27,060 bases of DNA from an uncultured Eubacteriales bacterium (GCA_905211265.1 CAJMAC010000015.1:1-27060); one strand, 5' to 3'. Shown: positions 1-9,004, counted from the first letter of the stretch. The notes: generated by a model from the letters alone, not told the origin. Translations and numbers: made by a program.

Positions 1-82
1 CACCTGTTCCCATCCCGAACACAGAAGTTAAGCACTTATGCGCCGACGATAGTGAGTTTTGCTAAAATAGGTCGTTGCCAAT
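1..82 (+). rRNA. rrf: 5S ribosomal RNA, 3' part
   Basis: The first 80 or so bases match the conserved core of bacterial 5S rRNA: the loop B/C segment with CCGAACACAGAAGTTAAGC and the GCGCCGA stretch, then a 3' strand ending in GTCGTTGCCA. The 5' part of the molecule lies before the window. The 3' end is estimated from the last bases able to close helix I. A terminator follows at once, so this is the end of an rRNA operon. Confidence 0.93.
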
Positions 83-93
83 ATTTTTTTATG

Positions 94-125
94 TCTAAAT
101 GTTTGTTGATATTTAGATTTTTTTA
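94..125 (+). terminator. Intrinsic terminator after 5S rRNA
   Basis: A 7-bp perfect stem (TCTAAAT at 94-100, ATTTAGA at 111-117) with a 10-nt loop is followed by a T-rich run. It closes the rRNA operon. Confidence 0.75.
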
Positions 126-133
126 TTATTTTT

Positions 134-163
134 TTGATATCTATGGACTTTATCTATTATATT
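134..163 (+). promoter_or_regulatory. Possible gatCAB promoter
   Basis: TTGATA (134-139) and TATATT (158-163) are 18 nt apart, about 75 nt before the gatC start and downstream of the rRNA terminator. The match is moderate and the region is AT-rich, so this is a candidate only. Confidence 0.4.
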
Positions 164-237
164 TGTTAAAATATTATTTGTTAAAAGAGATTATACATTT
201 ATCCCTTGATAGATGTTATTTTTTTAAGGAGGATATT

Positions 238-531
238 ATGAAATTTACAAAAGAAATGGTTAATGATTATGCTGATAAATTATTAATTGGTCTTACAGAT
301 GAAGAAAATAAAATGGTTCTTGATGAATTTGATATTATTGATAAAAATATTGATATTATTAATAAAATAGAAGGTATAGATGATGTTACTCCTATGTCAC
401 ATTGTTTAGATGATTTTGTTTATGAATTAGATGATGATATTGTTGAAGAATCTATTTCAATTGAAGATGTTCTTTCTAATTCTGATCAAGTAATAGATAG
501 AGAGATATCTGTTCCAAAGGTGGTGGGATAA
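238..531 (+). CDS. gatC: Aspartyl/glutamyl-tRNA amidotransferase subunit C
   Basis: This is a 97-residue GatC, the small subunit of the GatCAB amidotransferase that converts Glu-tRNA(Gln) and/or Asp-tRNA(Asn) to the amidated forms. GatC wraps around GatA and GatB and stabilises them. The ATG at 238 was chosen because AAGGAGG (226-232) sits at ideal spacing and the length then fits the usual 95 or so residues; the frame stays open upstream into the 5S gene, but that extension is not coding. The sequence is acidic, with an N-terminal helix, the conserved 'TPMSH' segment in mid-protein and a C-terminal 'REISVPKVVG' tail like the family's 'FxVPKVxG'. gatA starts 1 nt after the stop, so the three subunits form one operon. 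Confidence 0.92.
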   Translation: MKFTKEMVNDYADKLLIGLTDEENKMVLDEFDIIDKNIDIINKIEGIDDVTPMSHCLDDFVYELDDDIVEESISIEDVLSNSDQVIDREISVPKVVG

Positions 532-532
532 A

Positions 533-2002
533 ATGAAATATATGAATAAAGGAATTGTTGATATACATAATGCTTTAATTAATAATGAAGTTACTGTTGA
601 AGATTTAATTGAAGAATCTTTAGAAATGTCTAGGAAAGTACAAAATGCTTGTAATGCTTTTGTTACTATTTTGGATAAGGATAAAATTAAAAAAAGTGAA
701 GTAAATGATAATTTACTATCAGGTATACCTTATGGTGTTAAAGATAATTATAGTACAAAAGGTATTCTTAGTACTGGTTCTTCAAATACATTAAAAGATT
801 ATGTTCCATTTTTTGATGCTACTGCAATTGATAATTTAAGTTGTAGTGGAGCTATTATGGTTAATAAAACTGTACTCGATGAATTTGGTATGGGAGGTAC
901 CGGTACTACTGGTCATACAGGCAAGGTATTAAATCCTTGGAATCGTAGTAGAATGTGTGCTGGTTCGTCTTCTGGAAGTGCTTGTGCAGTTGCAAGTGGT
1001 GTTTATCCTTATGCTACTGGTAGTGATACTGGAGACTCTATTAGAAAACCTGCTGCTTATTGTGGTATTGTTGGATATAAGCCTACTTATGGTATGATTT
1101 CTAGATATGGTTTATTTCCGTTTGCAAGTAGTTTAGATACATGTGGTGTTTTAACTAGAAGTGTTGAAGATGCTGCTATTGTTGTGGATGCAATGAAAGG
1201 AAAAGATAAAAGAGATATGACTAGTTGGGATAGTTCAAATATTAATTTATTTAAATCTTTAAATAGTAATGTTAAAAATAAAAAACTATGCTATGTTAAA
1301 GAAATATGTGATATTTCAATGTATCCTAATGCTAACGATGAATTGAAAACTCATTTAGAAAATTTTAAAAATGTTATAAAAAAATGCAATAAACTTGGAA
1401 TGAATGTTGAAGAAGTATCTGTTGATAAATCATTACTTCGTGCTGTATCTTCAGTTTATATGGTTATTTCTTGTGCTGAAGCGACTTCAAATATGTCTAA
1501 TTTAACTGGTATTATTTTTGGCCCTCGCGCTGAAGGTGATAATTATATTGAAATGATGAAGAATTATCGTACTAATGGTTTTTCTCCATTGATTAAAAGA
1601 AGATTTATAATTGGTTCTTATGTATTACAGGCTCAAAATAAAAATAGATATTTCTATAATGCACAACGTGCTAGAAGATTAATTGTTGATAAATGGAATG
1701 ATTTATTTAAAGAGTATGATGCAGTTATTCTTCCTGTTGGAACTGGTCCAGCGAAAAAGTTTGATGATAAAGTTGAAATGATTAGTGATGAATATAATAT
1801 TTTAGATGAGCATTTACAAATAGGTAATTTTGGTGGTTTTCCTTCGATTACTATTCCGGATGGCTTTGTTAATGGCTTGCCGGTTGGGGTTAATATAACT
1901 GGTAAATGTTATGATGACAGTAATGTTTTAAATATTGCTTATGCAATTGAGGGGACAATGAATTATAAAAATCAAATTGCAAAGGAGGTAAATCATGAGT
2001 AA
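533..2002 (+). CDS. gatA: Glutamyl-tRNA(Gln) amidotransferase subunit A
   Basis: This 489-residue GatA is the glutaminase/amidase subunit: it releases ammonia from Gln and passes it to GatB. It belongs to the amidase-signature family with a Ser-cisSer-Lys triad. From position and motif these are Lys70 (in 'GIPYGVKDN'), Ser145 (in 'AGSSSGSA') and Ser169 (in 'GSDTGDSIRKPA'). The residue before the nucleophilic Ser is Asp168, where most GatA proteins have Gly (TGGS). The rest of the signature, including 'GIVGYKPTYGMISRYGL' and 'SLDTCGVLTRSVEDAA', is standard. The ATG at 533 follows a GGTGGTGGGA stretch; the ATG at 542 is the alternative start. The 3' end overlaps gatB by 8 nt, which indicates translational coupling. 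Confidence 0.95.
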   Translation: MKYMNKGIVDIHNALINNEVTVEDLIEESLEMSRKVQNACNAFVTILDKDKIKKSEVNDNLLSGIPYGVKDNYSTKGILSTGSSNTLKDYVPFFDATAIDNLSCSGAIMVNKTVLDEFGMGGTGTTGHTGKVLNPWNRSRMCAGSSSGSACAVASGVYPYATGSDTGDSIRKPAAYCGIVGYKPTYGMISRYGLFPFASSLDTCGVLTRSVEDAAIVVDAMKGKDKRDMTSWDSSNINLFKSLNSNVKNKKLCYVKEICDISMYPNANDELKTHLENFKNVIKKCNKLGMNVEEVSVDKSLLRAVSSVYMVISCAEATSNMSNLTGIIFGPRAEGDNYIEMMKNYRTNGFSPLIKRRFIIGSYVLQAQNKNRYFYNAQRARRLIVDKWNDLFKEYDAVILPVGTGPAKKFDDKVEMISDEYNILDEHLQIGNFGGFPSITIPDGFVNGLPVGVNITGKCYDDSNVLNIAYAIEGTMNYKNQIAKEVNHE

Positions 2003-3452
2003 TTATAGAGCGATGATAGGAATTGAAATGCATTGTGAAATAAGTGAGACTAATACAAAGGCATTTTCTAGAGCAAAAAATTCTTATGAAGATATTCCTA
2101 ATGTTAATGTTTTACCTTTGGATATGGCTTTTCCTGGTACTCTTCCTGTTGTTAATAAAGAAGCGGTTAAGAAAGCACTTATGGCAAGTATTATTTTAAA
2201 TTGTAAGCAACCTGAATATATTTATTTTGAAAGAAAAAATTATTATTATCCAGACTTACCAAAAGGATATCAAATTACACAGGAAACTAAACCTGCGCCA
2301 ATTGGAATATATGGTAATTTTGAGTATGAGTATAATGGTGAAATACGAAATGTAAGAATTAATAATATACACTTAGAAGAAGATTCTGCTTCGCTTACTC
2401 ATTATAATAGTTGTACTACAATTAACTATAATAGGGCAGGAGTACCATTACTTGAACTAGTTACTGAACCGGATTTTAGAAGTGCTGATGAGACAATTGC
2501 ATTTCTTGAAACTATGAGATTAGTTTATCAATATGCTAATATATCTGAAGCAGATAGCAAAAAAGGTCAAATCAGATGTGACGTTAACGTTTCTATTATG
2601 GATGATAGTTTAGATGAAAATGATTCTAAAAACTGGGGTACTAAAGTTGAAATAAAAAATGTTAACTCATTTAGTGGTGTAAAAGATGCGATAAATTATG
2701 AAATAGCAAGACAAATTTCTTTAAAAGAAAATGGTACATATGATGAAATGGAACAACAAACTAGAAGATGGGATGAAGCTAGTATGACTACTATATTCAT
2801 GAGAAGTAAAGTTGATGCTATTGATTACAAATATTTTATTGAACCAAATATTCCTAAATTTAAATTATCTAATGAATGGATAAAGAAAATTGAAAAAGAA
2901 ATACCAGTACTCGCTCACGAAAGAAAAAGAAAATATTTAGATGATTATAAATTATCTATTAAGGATGCTAATACTTTAATAAAAGAAAAAGAGATATCTG
3001 ATTTTTATGATAATTCTATTAATGAAGGTGGTAATCCAGTAGAAATGGCTAATTGGATAGCAGGGTTTATTATGGGATATTTAAATAAAGAAGAAAAAAC
3101 TATTGCTGAAATATATTTAACTCCTAAAATGTTAGTAGAATTAATTAATAAATTAAATTCTGGTAAAGTTAACATTAAACAAGTTAAAGAAGTATTGGAA
3201 AAATCATTAAATGATAATAAAGATCCTAATAAATTAATCGAAGAATTAGGACTTAGTCAAATTACTGATGAAAATGAAATTAGAAATTTAATTAATGAAG
3301 TATTGAATGAAAATTTAAATTTGGTTGAAGATTATAAGAATGGTAAGAGAGTATTTGATTATTTTATTGGTCAAATTATGAAAAAATCTAAGGGTAGAGT
3401 TAATCCTAAAATGGCAAATATTATATTAAAGAGTGAATTAGATAAAAGGTAA
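1995..3452 (+). CDS. gatB: Aspartyl/glutamyl-tRNA amidotransferase subunit B
   Basis: This 485-residue GatB is the subunit that binds tRNA, phosphorylates the misacylated amino acid with ATP and amidates it. Family landmarks are the N-terminal 'IGIEMHCEI', 'RKNYYYPDLPKGYQITQ' (the GatB signature), 'HLEEDSASLTH', 'NYNRAGVPLLELVTEPD' and 'GQIRCDVNVS', followed by a helical YqeY-like tail domain from about residue 330 that ends in 'GRVNPKMANIIL'. AAGGAGG at 1982-1988 precedes the ATG, and the start lies inside the gatA end. A full GatCAB suggests that this organism makes Gln-tRNA and/or Asn-tRNA by the indirect route. Confidence 0.95.
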   Translation: MSNYRAMIGIEMHCEISETNTKAFSRAKNSYEDIPNVNVLPLDMAFPGTLPVVNKEAVKKALMASIILNCKQPEYIYFERKNYYYPDLPKGYQITQETKPAPIGIYGNFEYEYNGEIRNVRINNIHLEEDSASLTHYNSCTTINYNRAGVPLLELVTEPDFRSADETIAFLETMRLVYQYANISEADSKKGQIRCDVNVSIMDDSLDENDSKNWGTKVEIKNVNSFSGVKDAINYEIARQISLKENGTYDEMEQQTRRWDEASMTTIFMRSKVDAIDYKYFIEPNIPKFKLSNEWIKKIEKEIPVLAHERKRKYLDDYKLSIKDANTLIKEKEISDFYDNSINEGGNPVEMANWIAGFIMGYLNKEEKTIAEIYLTPKMLVELINKLNSGKVNIKQVKEVLEKSLNDNKDPNKLIEELGLSQITDENEIRNLINEVLNENLNLVEDYKNGKRVFDYFIGQIMKKSKGRVNPKMANIILKSELDKR

Positions 3453-3470
3453 GATTTCTTACTTTTTTCT
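3444..3470 (+). terminator. gatCAB terminator
   Basis: AAAAGGTAAG pairs with CTTACTTTTT (one G-U) around a 4-nt loop and runs into a T-rich tail. The gatB stop codon lies inside the stem. Confidence 0.6.
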
Positions 3471-3513
3471 TTTAATTATGGGAGAATTTACATAATCTTT
3501 TTTAGTAAAACAC

Positions 3514-3542
3514 TTGATATTTATTGATTAATAATATATAAT
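3514..3542 (+). promoter_or_regulatory. Sigma-A promoter of the M23 hydrolase gene
   Basis: TTGATA (3514-3519), a 17-nt spacer and a perfect TATAAT (3537-3542). The expected transcript starts about 14 nt before the ATG, just ahead of the AAGGAGG ribosome binding site. Confidence 0.8.
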
Positions 3543-3562
3543 TATTACAAGGAGGATAACAT

Positions 3563-4732
3563 ATGAAGAAGAAAGTTTTATTTATAATGATATTATTTAT
3601 ATTTATGTTTATTCCGTATAATAAAGTTGAAGCAAAAACATTACAAGATTTATATGATGAACTTGCAAGTTTAAAAGCAAAAAAGAATGCTGCTGATGAA
3701 GGTAAAAAATTATCAGAATCAGAACTTGCTAAATTAAATAGTGATATTGCTACAATTACTAAAAATATTACTAATACACAAAATGAAATAAAAGATGCTG
3801 AAAATGAAGTTAAAAAAAGTGAAGAAGAAATAAGTAATAAAAAAGAGGAAACTAATGATTATTTACTATTTTTACAACTTTCTAGTAGTGGTAATACATA
3901 TTTAGAATATTTATTTGATGCAGATGATTATACTGATTTTATTTATAGGTATGCAGTTGTTAGTCAAATGAGTGAATATAATAATAATTTAATTAATGAT
4001 TTAGAGAAGTTAATTAAAGAATTAGATGAGAAGAAAGTTAATTTAAGTGATAAACAAAAAAAGTTAGAACAACAACGAAAAGAATATTTTGAAAAAGCTA
4101 ATACTGTTAGAGCAAATATTACTAAGCAAACGGAAGCTGGTTCTTCATTGGCAGATGATATAAAGGGTATTGAAAATGATATTAAAAAATATGAGGCAAA
4201 TGGTTGTAGAAGAAATCAAAGCATTACTGAATGTGAGACTATAGTGTCTTCAAGAGGATGGCAGTTTCCTTTAAGAAGTGGTTGGACTACAAGTGAGTAT
4301 TCTCCTTCTTCTGGTCATTGGGGAATAGATTTAGCACAAAGTCAAGGTACTCCTGTTTATCCTGCTGCACCTGGTAAAGTTGCTAAAATAATAGACCATT
4401 ATTGGTGTGGTGGAAATATGGTATATATTAATCACTATGTTAATGGCAAATATTATACAACAGCGTATATGCATTTATTAGAATACTATGTTTATGTTGG
4501 TCAAGAAGTTAATAATAATACTGTTATTGGTATAGTTGGTGGATATACTACTTCTGCAATGCCTAAAAAGGATTGCCCAATTACTTTTGCAGGTAAAGGT
4601 GGATATGACTATTGTACTTGTGGAGCTCACTTACATTTTGCAATGGCAGATGGAATAAGTCATAATAATTTTAATCCAAACTCGTTTAATCCAAGAAATA
4701 TATTTAACTTTGGATACAGTTTTCGTAGATAA
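3563..4732 (+). CDS. Secreted coiled-coil M23 murein endopeptidase
   Basis: A 389-residue exported peptidoglycan hydrolase of the EnvC/NlpD-like architecture. Residues 1-24 form a signal peptide (basic start, hydrophobic core, probable cleavage after 'KVEA'). Two Lys/Glu-rich coiled-coil stretches follow (about 27-105 and 140-215), then a C-terminal M23/LytM domain. The zinc ligands look intact: His252 and Asp256 in 'GHWGID', and His356/His358 in 'AHLHF', so the enzyme is probably active. The catalytic domain carries a Cys-containing insert (about 280-355). In Gram-positives such proteins cleave peptide cross-links during growth and division, and the coiled coil often docks to FtsEX-type regulators; no ftsEX is visible here, so that link is inference. 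The start has AAGGAGG at 3550-3556. Confidence 0.9.
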   Translation: MKKKVLFIMILFIFMFIPYNKVEAKTLQDLYDELASLKAKKNAADEGKKLSESELAKLNSDIATITKNITNTQNEIKDAENEVKKSEEEISNKKEETNDYLLFLQLSSSGNTYLEYLFDADDYTDFIYRYAVVSQMSEYNNNLINDLEKLIKELDEKKVNLSDKQKKLEQQRKEYFEKANTVRANITKQTEAGSSLADDIKGIENDIKKYEANGCRRNQSITECETIVSSRGWQFPLRSGWTTSEYSPSSGHWGIDLAQSQGTPVYPAAPGKVAKIIDHYWCGGNMVYINHYVNGKYYTTAYMHLLEYYVYVGQEVNNNTVIGIVGGYTTSAMPKKDCPITFAGKGGYDYCTCGAHLHFAMADGISHNNFNPNSFNPRNIFNFGYSFRR

Positions 4733-4733
4733 T

Positions 4734-4754
4734 AAGGACTTTATGTCCTTTTTT
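4734..4754 (+). terminator. Terminator after the M23 gene
   Basis: A 6-bp perfect stem, AAGGAC/GTCCTT, with a 5-nt loop and TTTT. The next gene's SD (AAGGAG, 4755-4760) abuts the T-run and no promoter is seen in between, so some read-through into the ATPase gene is likely. Confidence 0.7.
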
Positions 4755-4768
4755 AAGGAGTGATAGAA

Positions 4769-7090
4769 ATGGATGGTCTAAATCAAGATCAAGTTATTTA
4801 TAGAAAGAATAATGGTTTATCTAACAATGTAGAAGTAAAGTATTCTAGAACTACTAAGCAAATAATTTTATCTAATACAATTACTTTATTTAATATTTTA
4901 AATGTTGTGTTGTTAATATTAGTATTAACTACTGGTTCAATTCAAAATGCTTTGTTTATGGGTTCAATAATATTTAATACTCTTATTGCAGTATTTCAAG
5001 AAATTAAGGCTAAAAGTATTCTTGATAGTTTAACTATTTTTAATCAAACAAAGGTTAAAGTTAAAAGAGATGGAAAAATTGAGGAAATAGATAAGAATGA
5101 ATTAGTTTTAGATGATTTAATGTTTTTATCTTCAGGTGATGATGTAGTAGTAGATGCGGTTGTTGAAAAAGCAAGTATGTGCGAGGTAGATGAATCTGTT
5201 ATTACTGGTGAATCTGATGCTGTTATTAAGAAAAAAGGAGATAAATTAATTTCTGGTAGTGTTATAATAGCTGGTAATTGTTATGCTAAGGTTGTATCTG
5301 TTGGTGGGGATAACTATGCTAGTAATTTAGTAAAGGAAGCAAGTACCATTAAAGACAACTCATCTTATTTAATGAATTCAATTAATAAAATTTTAAAGAT
5401 AGTTACATTTTTGATTGTTCCTACTGGTGTTCTTTTGTTTATTACTCAATATTATCATTCACATCAAACATATAGTGAAGCAATTTTATCTACTGTTGCA
5501 GGTGTTATAGGTATGATACCTGAAGGATTAGTTCTTTTAACTAGTATTGCTCTTACTGTGGGAGTAATAAAAATGAGTAAAAGAAATGTTATTATTCAAA
5601 AATTAAGCGGTATTGAAATGTTATCTTGTGTTGATGTTTTATGTTTAGATAAAACTGGTACAATTACTGATGGTACTATGGAAGTTGTCGATATTGTTAA
5701 ATTAGATGATAAATATGATATTGAAGAGATTATAGGGAATATGATTATTGATGAAAGTAATAATGCTACGGATATTGCTTTAAAGAAAAAGTTTGAAAAA
5801 AAAGATACTATGAAGATAAAGGAGCGTGTTCCATTTTCATCATCTAGAAAATGTAGTAAAATAATTTGTGATAAAGAGATATTTGCTCTTGGAGCTTTAG
5901 AGTATATTAATGGTGAAAAAATAAGTAAATATGATAATTATTTATTAAAATATATTGAACAAGGATATAGAATTATTTCATTAGTAAGTTCTAAAGATGA
6001 AGAATTTAAAAAAAGTGATGTTATTGGTTTTATTATTATAAAAGATAATATAAGAAAAAATGCTAAAGAAACGTTAAAATATTTTAAGAAACAAGATGTA
6101 AAAATTAAGGTTATATCTGGTGATAATCCTGCGACTGTATCTAGTATTTTAAAACAATTAGAATTTGATGATTATGATAAATACATAAGTGGGAATGATT
6201 TACCAAAAAATTATGTTGATTTAAAAGAGATAGTTAATAAATATACTATATATGGTAGAGTAACTCCTTATCAAAAGCAACAATTAATAAGAGCATTAAA
6301 AGAAAATAATACAGTTGGTATGATTGGTGATGGAGTTAATGATATTCTTGCTTTAAAAGAAGCGGATTGCGGTATTGCACTTGCTAGTGGGATAAGTGCT
6401 GCAAGAAGTGTTAGTGAGGTTGTTTTAACTGATTCTGATTTTAGTGTATTACCTGAAATAGTTAATGAAGGTAGAAGGGTAGTTAATAATATTGAAAGAG
6501 TAGCAAGTATGTATTTGATTAAAACTATTTATTCATTTATTTTATCAGTTTTATCAATTGTTATATCTCATGAGTATCCATTTTATCCTGTTCAATTATC
6601 ATTAATAAGTAGTATATGTGTTGGTATTCCTTCATTCTTCTTAGCACTTGAACCAAATTATACTAAGGTTAAAAAGGGTTTTATAGTTAAAGTATTTAGA
6701 AATGCATTGCCTTCCGGTCTTGTTGTATTTGCTAATATATTCTTTATAATAATGTTTTGTTCAATATTTAATAGGGATTTTGAGAATTATAGAATTATTA
6801 TTGTTACTGTTACTGGTTTAATTACATTGAGGTTATTATATAATATTTGTAAGCCTCTTAATGTACCAAGAAAAATATTGTTAGTATTATGTACTGTTCC
6901 ATTCTTTTTAGCTTTGATATTGTATCCTGATATATTTTTAGTAACAAAGTATAATTTTTTAAATATATTATTTATTGTATTATTATCTTTTTGTGATTTA
7001 TATGTTATTGAATTTTTTGAGAGTATATATGATAAATTAGTTTTAAAGAAAGATAATAAGGGTGTTGTTTATGAAAAAAAAGAATGTTAA
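4769..7090 (+). CDS. CtpE-like P-type cation ATPase (probable Ca2+)
   Basis: A 773-residue P-type ATPase membrane pump. The ATG at 4769 was chosen because AAGGAG (4755-4760) is 8 nt upstream; an in-frame GTG at 4760 overlaps that SD. Landmarks are 'TGES' in the actuator domain (146-149), 'PEGL' in M4 (251-254), the phosphorylated Asp294 in 'DKTGTIT', and the hinge 'GDGVND' (520-525). There are two N-terminal helices (about 38-78), two central ones (about 208-268) and about six at the C terminus. The arrangement 'PEGLVLLTSIALTVGV', an IEML segment and DKTGT resembles the CtpE/Exp7 subfamily, whose mycobacterial member takes up calcium. There is no N-terminal metal-binding domain and no CPx motif, so it is not a heavy-metal pump. 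Ca2+ as substrate is an inference from subfamily similarity. Confidence 0.85.
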   Translation: MDGLNQDQVIYRKNNGLSNNVEVKYSRTTKQIILSNTITLFNILNVVLLILVLTTGSIQNALFMGSIIFNTLIAVFQEIKAKSILDSLTIFNQTKVKVKRDGKIEEIDKNELVLDDLMFLSSGDDVVVDAVVEKASMCEVDESVITGESDAVIKKKGDKLISGSVIIAGNCYAKVVSVGGDNYASNLVKEASTIKDNSSYLMNSINKILKIVTFLIVPTGVLLFITQYYHSHQTYSEAILSTVAGVIGMIPEGLVLLTSIALTVGVIKMSKRNVIIQKLSGIEMLSCVDVLCLDKTGTITDGTMEVVDIVKLDDKYDIEEIIGNMIIDESNNATDIALKKKFEKKDTMKIKERVPFSSSRKCSKIICDKEIFALGALEYINGEKISKYDNYLLKYIEQGYRIISLVSSKDEEFKKSDVIGFIIIKDNIRKNAKETLKYFKKQDVKIKVISGDNPATVSSILKQLEFDDYDKYISGNDLPKNYVDLKEIVNKYTIYGRVTPYQKQQLIRALKENNTVGMIGDGVNDILALKEADCGIALASGISAARSVSEVVLTDSDFSVLPEIVNEGRRVVNNIERVASMYLIKTIYSFILSVLSIVISHEYPFYPVQLSLISSICVGIPSFFLALEPNYTKVKKGFIVKVFRNALPSGLVVFANIFFIIMFCSIFNRDFENYRIIIVTVTGLITLRLLYNICKPLNVPRKILLVLCTVPFFLALILYPDIFLVTKYNFLNILFIVLLSFCDLYVIEFFESIYDKLVLKKDNKGVVYEKKEC

Positions 7091-7202
7091 TGTAAGTAGA
7101 ATTATTTGGATAGTGGGTATATTTCTTGCACTTATATTAATTTTATATTTGGTTATTATTTATAAAGTGAAATATGAAGATTTAAGTTATATAATAAAAT
7201 AA
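7071..7202 (+). CDS. 43-residue single-pass membrane peptide
   Basis: A short frame starts at the ATG at 7071 inside the end of the ATPase gene (20-nt overlap) and runs to the TAA at 7200-7202. The product has a Lys-rich N terminus ('MKKKNVNVSR'), one hydrophobic helix (about residues 11-31) and a short charged tail. AAGGGTG lies about 8-14 nt upstream. The terminator begins right at its stop codon, which fits a real translated unit. It could be a small regulator or partner of the pump, as small membrane peptides are for other P-type ATPases, but nothing shows this directly. Family not recognised. Confidence 0.55.
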   Translation: MKKKNVNVSRIIWIVGIFLALILILYLVIIYKVKYEDLSYIIK

Positions 7203-7230
7203 AAGGAAGTGTATTTGCTTCCTTTAATTT
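7202..7230. terminator. Bidirectional terminator between the ATPase unit and rnj
   Basis: An 8-bp perfect inverted repeat, AAAGGAAG (7202-7209) and CTTCCTTT (7218-7225), with an 8-nt loop. T-rich sequence follows on the plus strand and A-rich sequence on the other side, so it can serve both convergent transcripts. Confidence 0.75.
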
Positions 7231-8900
7231 TCATTATAATTTTTGATATCCATAATTATTGGTAATATAATTGGAACTCTACCTGTTTCGGAGTCTAATA
7301 TTGGCATGAGTTCTGTAATTAAGTCAGATTTTATTTCATTAAAATTAAATGCTTTTTTAGATAGTTCGCGTTTAATTATGAATTCTGCTTTTTTTTGAAC
7401 TTTATTTATTAGTTCTTCATTTTCATTTACAAGAATATAACCTCTTGTAGTAATTGAAGGTGTTGCTAATAATTTTTTATTTTCTATGTCTATGTTTGCA
7501 ATGACTACTAATATTCCATTGTTTGACATAAGTTTTCTATCATTTATTACGACACTTCCGACATCACCAATTCTTGAACCATCAACGTATATTTCTCCAG
7601 AAGGTATTTTTCCTGATTTTTTTATTCCATTTTTTGTTATAGATAATACATCACCATTTTCTAATATAAATGTTTTTTCTCTTGGTATTCCACATTCAAT
7701 TGCTAAGTCACAATGTGATTTTAACATTCTATATTCACCATGATATGGTGCAAAGTATTCAGGTTCAATTAACCTTAACATTAGTTTTAATTCTTCTTGA
7801 TTAGCGTGTCCTGATGAGTGAATATCAGTTGTACTATTGGTATATACTTTCACTCCTTTTAAATACAATTTATTAATTGTTTTTCCTACGGAAGCAGCAT
7901 TACCTGGAATAGGGGAAGATGAGAATATTACAATATCATTTGGTATAAGTTTTATTTGTCTATGACTTCCATCTGCAATTCTTGATAAAGCTGCTAATGG
8001 TTCTCCTTGGCTTCCTGTACAAAGCAAACATATTTCACATGGTTTCATAGTATTGGCAGCTTCACTTGATATAATAATATTTTTATCTTTTATGTAACCA
8101 CATTTTATTGCTATATCTACTGAAGTATCCATGCTTCTTCCAAATAATACAACTTTTCTATTAAATTTTTTACAAGTTTCAATAATATGTTTTAGTCTAT
8201 ATACATTTGATGCAAATGTTGCTATTATTATTCTACTGCCTTTATTTGTAGCAAATATTTCATTTAAGTTTTCATCTACGATTGATTCACTTAATGATGT
8301 TCCTTCGACTAGGGCATTTGTAGAATCACTCATTAATAATCTTACTTTATTACTTCCGATTCTTGCCATTTTATGAATATCAGCGACTGGACCAATTGGT
8401 GTTAAGTCAAATTTAAAGTCACCTGTCATTACTATTACACCATTTGGGGTAGTAATTGATATACCATGTGAATCTGGTATTGAGTGTGTTGTTCTAAAAA
8501 ATTCTATACTAAAATGTTTTGTTTTTATTTTTGTATTTTCATTATATACGATAATTTTTTTCTTTATATTCTTTTCCAATAATTTTTTATCTATTAATTC
8601 TTTTGCTTGATATGGAGCATATATTTTAGGAATGTTTATTCTTTGTAATAAGAATGGTATTCCACCAATATGATCTTCGTGTCCGTGTGTAATTAATAGA
8701 GCTTTTATTTTTTCTTCGTTTTGTTTTAAATAACTATAATCTGGTATTACATAATCTATTCCTAATAGTTCTTCTTCGGGAAACATTACACCAGAATCTA
8801 CAATAATTATTTCGTCATTGTGCATAACACAATACATGTTTTTTCCTACTTCGCCTAGTCCTCCTAGGGCGAATACTTTTGTTTCTAATTCTTTTTTCAT
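7224..8900 (-). CDS. rnj: Ribonuclease J
   Basis: A 558-residue RNase J, a zinc-dependent metallo-beta-lactamase/beta-CASP ribonuclease with 5'-3' exo- and endonuclease activity in mRNA decay and rRNA maturation. The metal site 'HGHEDHIGG' is at residues 72-80. Other conserved blocks are 'FFRTTHSIPDS', 'MTGDFKFDLTP', 'LLMSDSTNA', 'FGRSMD', 'CTGSQGEP', 'FSSSPIPGN', 'DIHSSGHA', 'PYHGEYRM', and the C-terminal dimerisation domain ending in 'PIILPIIMDI'. Length and blocks match RNase J1/J2 of Bacilli, with J1 the closer match by eye. The start has an AAGGAGAAC ribosome binding site. It diverges from pgk. Confidence 0.95.
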   Translation of the reverse strand: MKKELETKVFALGGLGEVGKNMYCVMHNDEIIIVDSGVMFPEEELLGIDYVIPDYSYLKQNEEKIKALLITHGHEDHIGGIPFLLQRINIPKIYAPYQAKELIDKKLLEKNIKKKIIVYNENTKIKTKHFSIEFFRTTHSIPDSHGISITTPNGVIVMTGDFKFDLTPIGPVADIHKMARIGSNKVRLLMSDSTNALVEGTSLSESIVDENLNEIFATNKGSRIIIATFASNVYRLKHIIETCKKFNRKVVLFGRSMDTSVDIAIKCGYIKDKNIIISSEAANTMKPCEICLLCTGSQGEPLAALSRIADGSHRQIKLIPNDIVIFSSSPIPGNAASVGKTINKLYLKGVKVYTNSTTDIHSSGHANQEELKLMLRLIEPEYFAPYHGEYRMLKSHCDLAIECGIPREKTFILENGDVLSITKNGIKKSGKIPSGEIYVDGSRIGDVGSVVINDRKLMSNNGILVVIANIDIENKKLLATPSITTRGYILVNENEELINKVQKKAEFIIKRELSKKAFNFNEIKSDLITELMPILDSETGRVPIILPIIMDIKNYNEN

Positions 8901-8975
8901 TTGTTCTCCTTTCTTAAAATTTAACCGTTAACAAAAAAATAATATAAAATTAAAAAGAATAACACTTGCTTATAC

Positions 8976-9004
8976 ATTATACTATAAATGTTGTTAAATT
9001 TCAA
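8976..9004 (-). promoter_or_regulatory. rnj promoter
   Basis: On the minus strand TTGAAA (9004-8999), a 17-nt spacer and TATAAT (8981-8976). The leader of about 70 nt contains a small quasi-palindrome, TTAACGGTTAA, near the start codon. Confidence 0.75.

Noticed and set aside
52..237. N-terminal extension of gatC back into the 5S gene
   Set aside because: It overlaps the 5S rRNA and its terminator, has no ribosome binding site, and would make GatC far too long; ATG 238 has AAGGAGG.
4760..4768. GTG start for the P-type ATPase
   Set aside because: It overlaps the AAGGAG ribosome binding site that serves ATG 4769.
7486..8376. Plus-strand frames inside the RNase J gene
   Set aside because: Antisense shadows of a strongly conserved gene, without promoters or ribosome binding sites.
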